Assembly (NCBI GenBank): GCA_937896665.1 | Contig: CALBNS010000017.1 | Coordinates: forward strand, 1 to 51,981 | From: an uncultured Clostridia bacterium | Lineage (GTDB): Bacteria > Bacillota > Clostridia > Lachnospirales > Lachnospiraceae | Reading direction: 5' to 3' | DNA length: 51,981 bases | The notes under the pieces: model-generated | The model's database searches: none | What the model was told of the DNA's origin: nothing | The model's input: only the letters and a program-made list of their open reading frames with translations | Program-made: the position numbers and the translations under genes | Shown here: piece by piece, positions 50,902 through 51,981 of the stretch | How the letters are laid out: every line of letters begins with the position of its first letter | Numbering within the stretch: the stretch's first letter is position 1

Positions 50902-51921
50902 CTAGAACTGACGTAAAAATCTAATATCATTTTCATATAACAGTCTCATGTCATCGATTTCATATTTCAACAACGCGATACGCTCCAGACCTACACCAAA
51001 TGCAAATCCGCTATATTCTTCTGGATCAATGCCGCACATTTCCAGCACGTGTGGATGAACCATACCACATCCTAATATTTCAATCCATCCTGATCCTTTA
51101 CAGAAACGACATCCTTTACCACCACATTTAAAACATGTTACGTCCACCTCCGCACTTGGCTCTGTGAACGGGAAGTGATGTGGTCTGAATTTCGTCTTTG
51201 TCTCTGGCCCAAACAATTCTTTTGCAAACACTTCCAATGTTCCTTTTAGGTCGGCAAAAGAAATCTTTTTGTCAATTACCAACCCTTCAATTTGATGGAA
51301 CGATGGAGAATGTGTCGCATCTACTTCATCTGAACGGAATACGCGGCCTGGTGACAGGATGCAGATTGGCAGATTGCCCTGCTCCATGATACGAGCCTGC
51401 ACTGGAGATGTCTGTGTACGAAGTACAATATCTTTATTCACATAGAATGTATCTTGTTCATCTTTCGCAGGATGATCTGCCGGAATATTAAGCTTTTCAA
51501 AGTTATATAAGTCATATTCTACTTCCGGGCCTTCTACTACTTCGTATCCCATACCAACGAAAATTCTTTCTACTTCTTCTAATGTGATTGTATTTGGATG
51601 TCGGTGTCCCACCATGTTTTTCTTAGATGGAAGTGTTACGTCAATTACTTCTTCTTTTAATTTTGCTTCACGGATTGCAGCTTCCATGCTTGTCTTTGCC
51701 TCTGCCAAAACAGTTTCTATTTCAGCACGCACCTCATTTACCATCTGGCCAACTTTTGGTCTATCTTCCGGTGCAACATCTTTCATAGATTTTAATACAG
51801 CTGTCAATTCTCCTTTTTTTCCAAGGAATTTTACTTTTACATCATTCAGTTTCTCTGGTGTATCAGCAGCCTGAATCTGTGCCAAAGCCTCTTGTTGGAT
51901 GCTTTGTAATTTTTCATTCAT
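50902..51921 (-). CDS. pheS: Phenylalanyl-tRNA synthetase alpha subunit
   Basis: 339 residues, complete. Coiled-coil N-terminus (about 1-90), then the class II core with motif 2 region (RVFRSDEVDATHSPSFHQIEG) and motif 3 (GFAFGVGLERIALL). It contains a Cys-rich zinc-like patch (CFKCGGKGCRFC) typical of Firmicutes. ATG at 51921 follows AGGAAGG. Only 60 bases upstream are in the window; a T-box leader would be expected further upstream but cannot be seen. Confidence 0.98.
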   Translation of the reverse strand: MNEKLQSIQQEALAQIQAADTPEKLNDVKVKFLGKKGELTAVLKSMKDVAPEDRPKVGQMVNEVRAEIETVLAEAKTSMEAAIREAKLKEEVIDVTLPSKKNMVGHRHPNTITLEEVERIFVGMGYEVVEGPEVEYDLYNFEKLNIPADHPAKDEQDTFYVNKDIVLRTQTSPVQARIMEQGNLPICILSPGRVFRSDEVDATHSPSFHQIEGLVIDKKISFADLKGTLEVFAKELFGPETKTKFRPHHFPFTEPSAEVDVTCFKCGGKGCRFCKGSGWIEILGCGMVHPHVLEMCGIDPEEYSGFAFGVGLERIALLKYEIDDMRLLYENDIRFLRQF

Positions 51922-51981
51922 TATTTTTTCCTTCCTATTCTGTCAAGCCCAAATCTATTGATTTTACTGGCTTTGACGTAT

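Noticed and set aside
51922..51981. T-box leader of pheS
   Set aside because: Expected by family, but only 60 bases are available, and no T-box core or terminator is visible in them.

Overview
The window looks like a chromosomal segment from an anaerobic, low-GC gut Firmicute, most likely a member of the Lachnospiraceae. The evidence is gene content and style: strong GGAGG-type ribosome binding sites, TTGACA-N17-TATAAT promoters, a T-box in front of leuS, the rho-rpmE-DUF1385-prmC-prfA order, family-typical small proteins (DUF4364, DUF6465), a FeoA-FeoB fusion, a CBS/DRTGG pyrophosphatase and a sortase signal of the SPxTG type. The genus cannot be decided from sequence reading alone. I see no rRNA, tRNA, CRISPR array, phage module or intact transposase.

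Layout. 1-435: non-coding, with an imperfect direct repeat and a cluster of hairpins, then the leuS terminator. 436-3279: leuS with its T-box leader and promoter (minus). 3346-5002: CmpB-type membrane protein and HD hydrolase (minus). 5200-5622: a small P-loop protein (plus). 5720-9616: a membrane protein of unknown function and an EF-G-like GTPase (minus). 9851-10951: tyrA. 11018-15838: a 1606-residue cell-wall-anchored GH84 glycosidase (minus). 16042-17424: TrpB2-type tryptophan synthase beta. 17494-18783: HAAS/DUF3887-like protein and ybaK. 18811-21565: a K+-linked operon (RCK protein, small membrane protein, KdpD-like kinase without the sensor half, KdpE). 21744-23791: Rieske-FAD oxidoreductase and a DUF1624 membrane protein. 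23821-27381: DUF362 ferredoxin-type protein and the FeoAB fusion. 27623-32297: rho, rpmE, DUF1385, prmC and prfA (minus), a translation and termination block. 32482-33939: radical SAM protein and DUF4364 protein. 33978-36033: tcdA-rarA. 36216-37583: MATE transporter. 37641-39870: CBS-DRTGG pyrophosphatase and flavin reductase. 40013-40681: S1-domain protein. 40760-42531: AAA-like/PD-(D/E)XK gene and a dockerin remnant. 42678-45016: PHP phosphoesterase, DUF975, prepilin peptidase and a small protein. 45112-46521: a PurF-like protein. 46741-48355: a protein of unknown family and a DUF6465 protein. 48472-51921: pheS-pheT.

Most genes are housekeeping genes in short operons separated by clear hairpin terminators. 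The less ordinary material is: the PurF paralogue that has lost its glutaminase residues but kept its phosphoribosyltransferase and Fe-S residues; the KdpDE-like pair coupled to an RCK protein without a visible transporter; a prepilin peptidase gene with no normal start codon at its ribosome binding site; the degenerate nuclease-like protein at 46741; the dockerin scar; and the structured repeat region at the left edge. I found nothing that I can claim as a complete new defence or mobile system.
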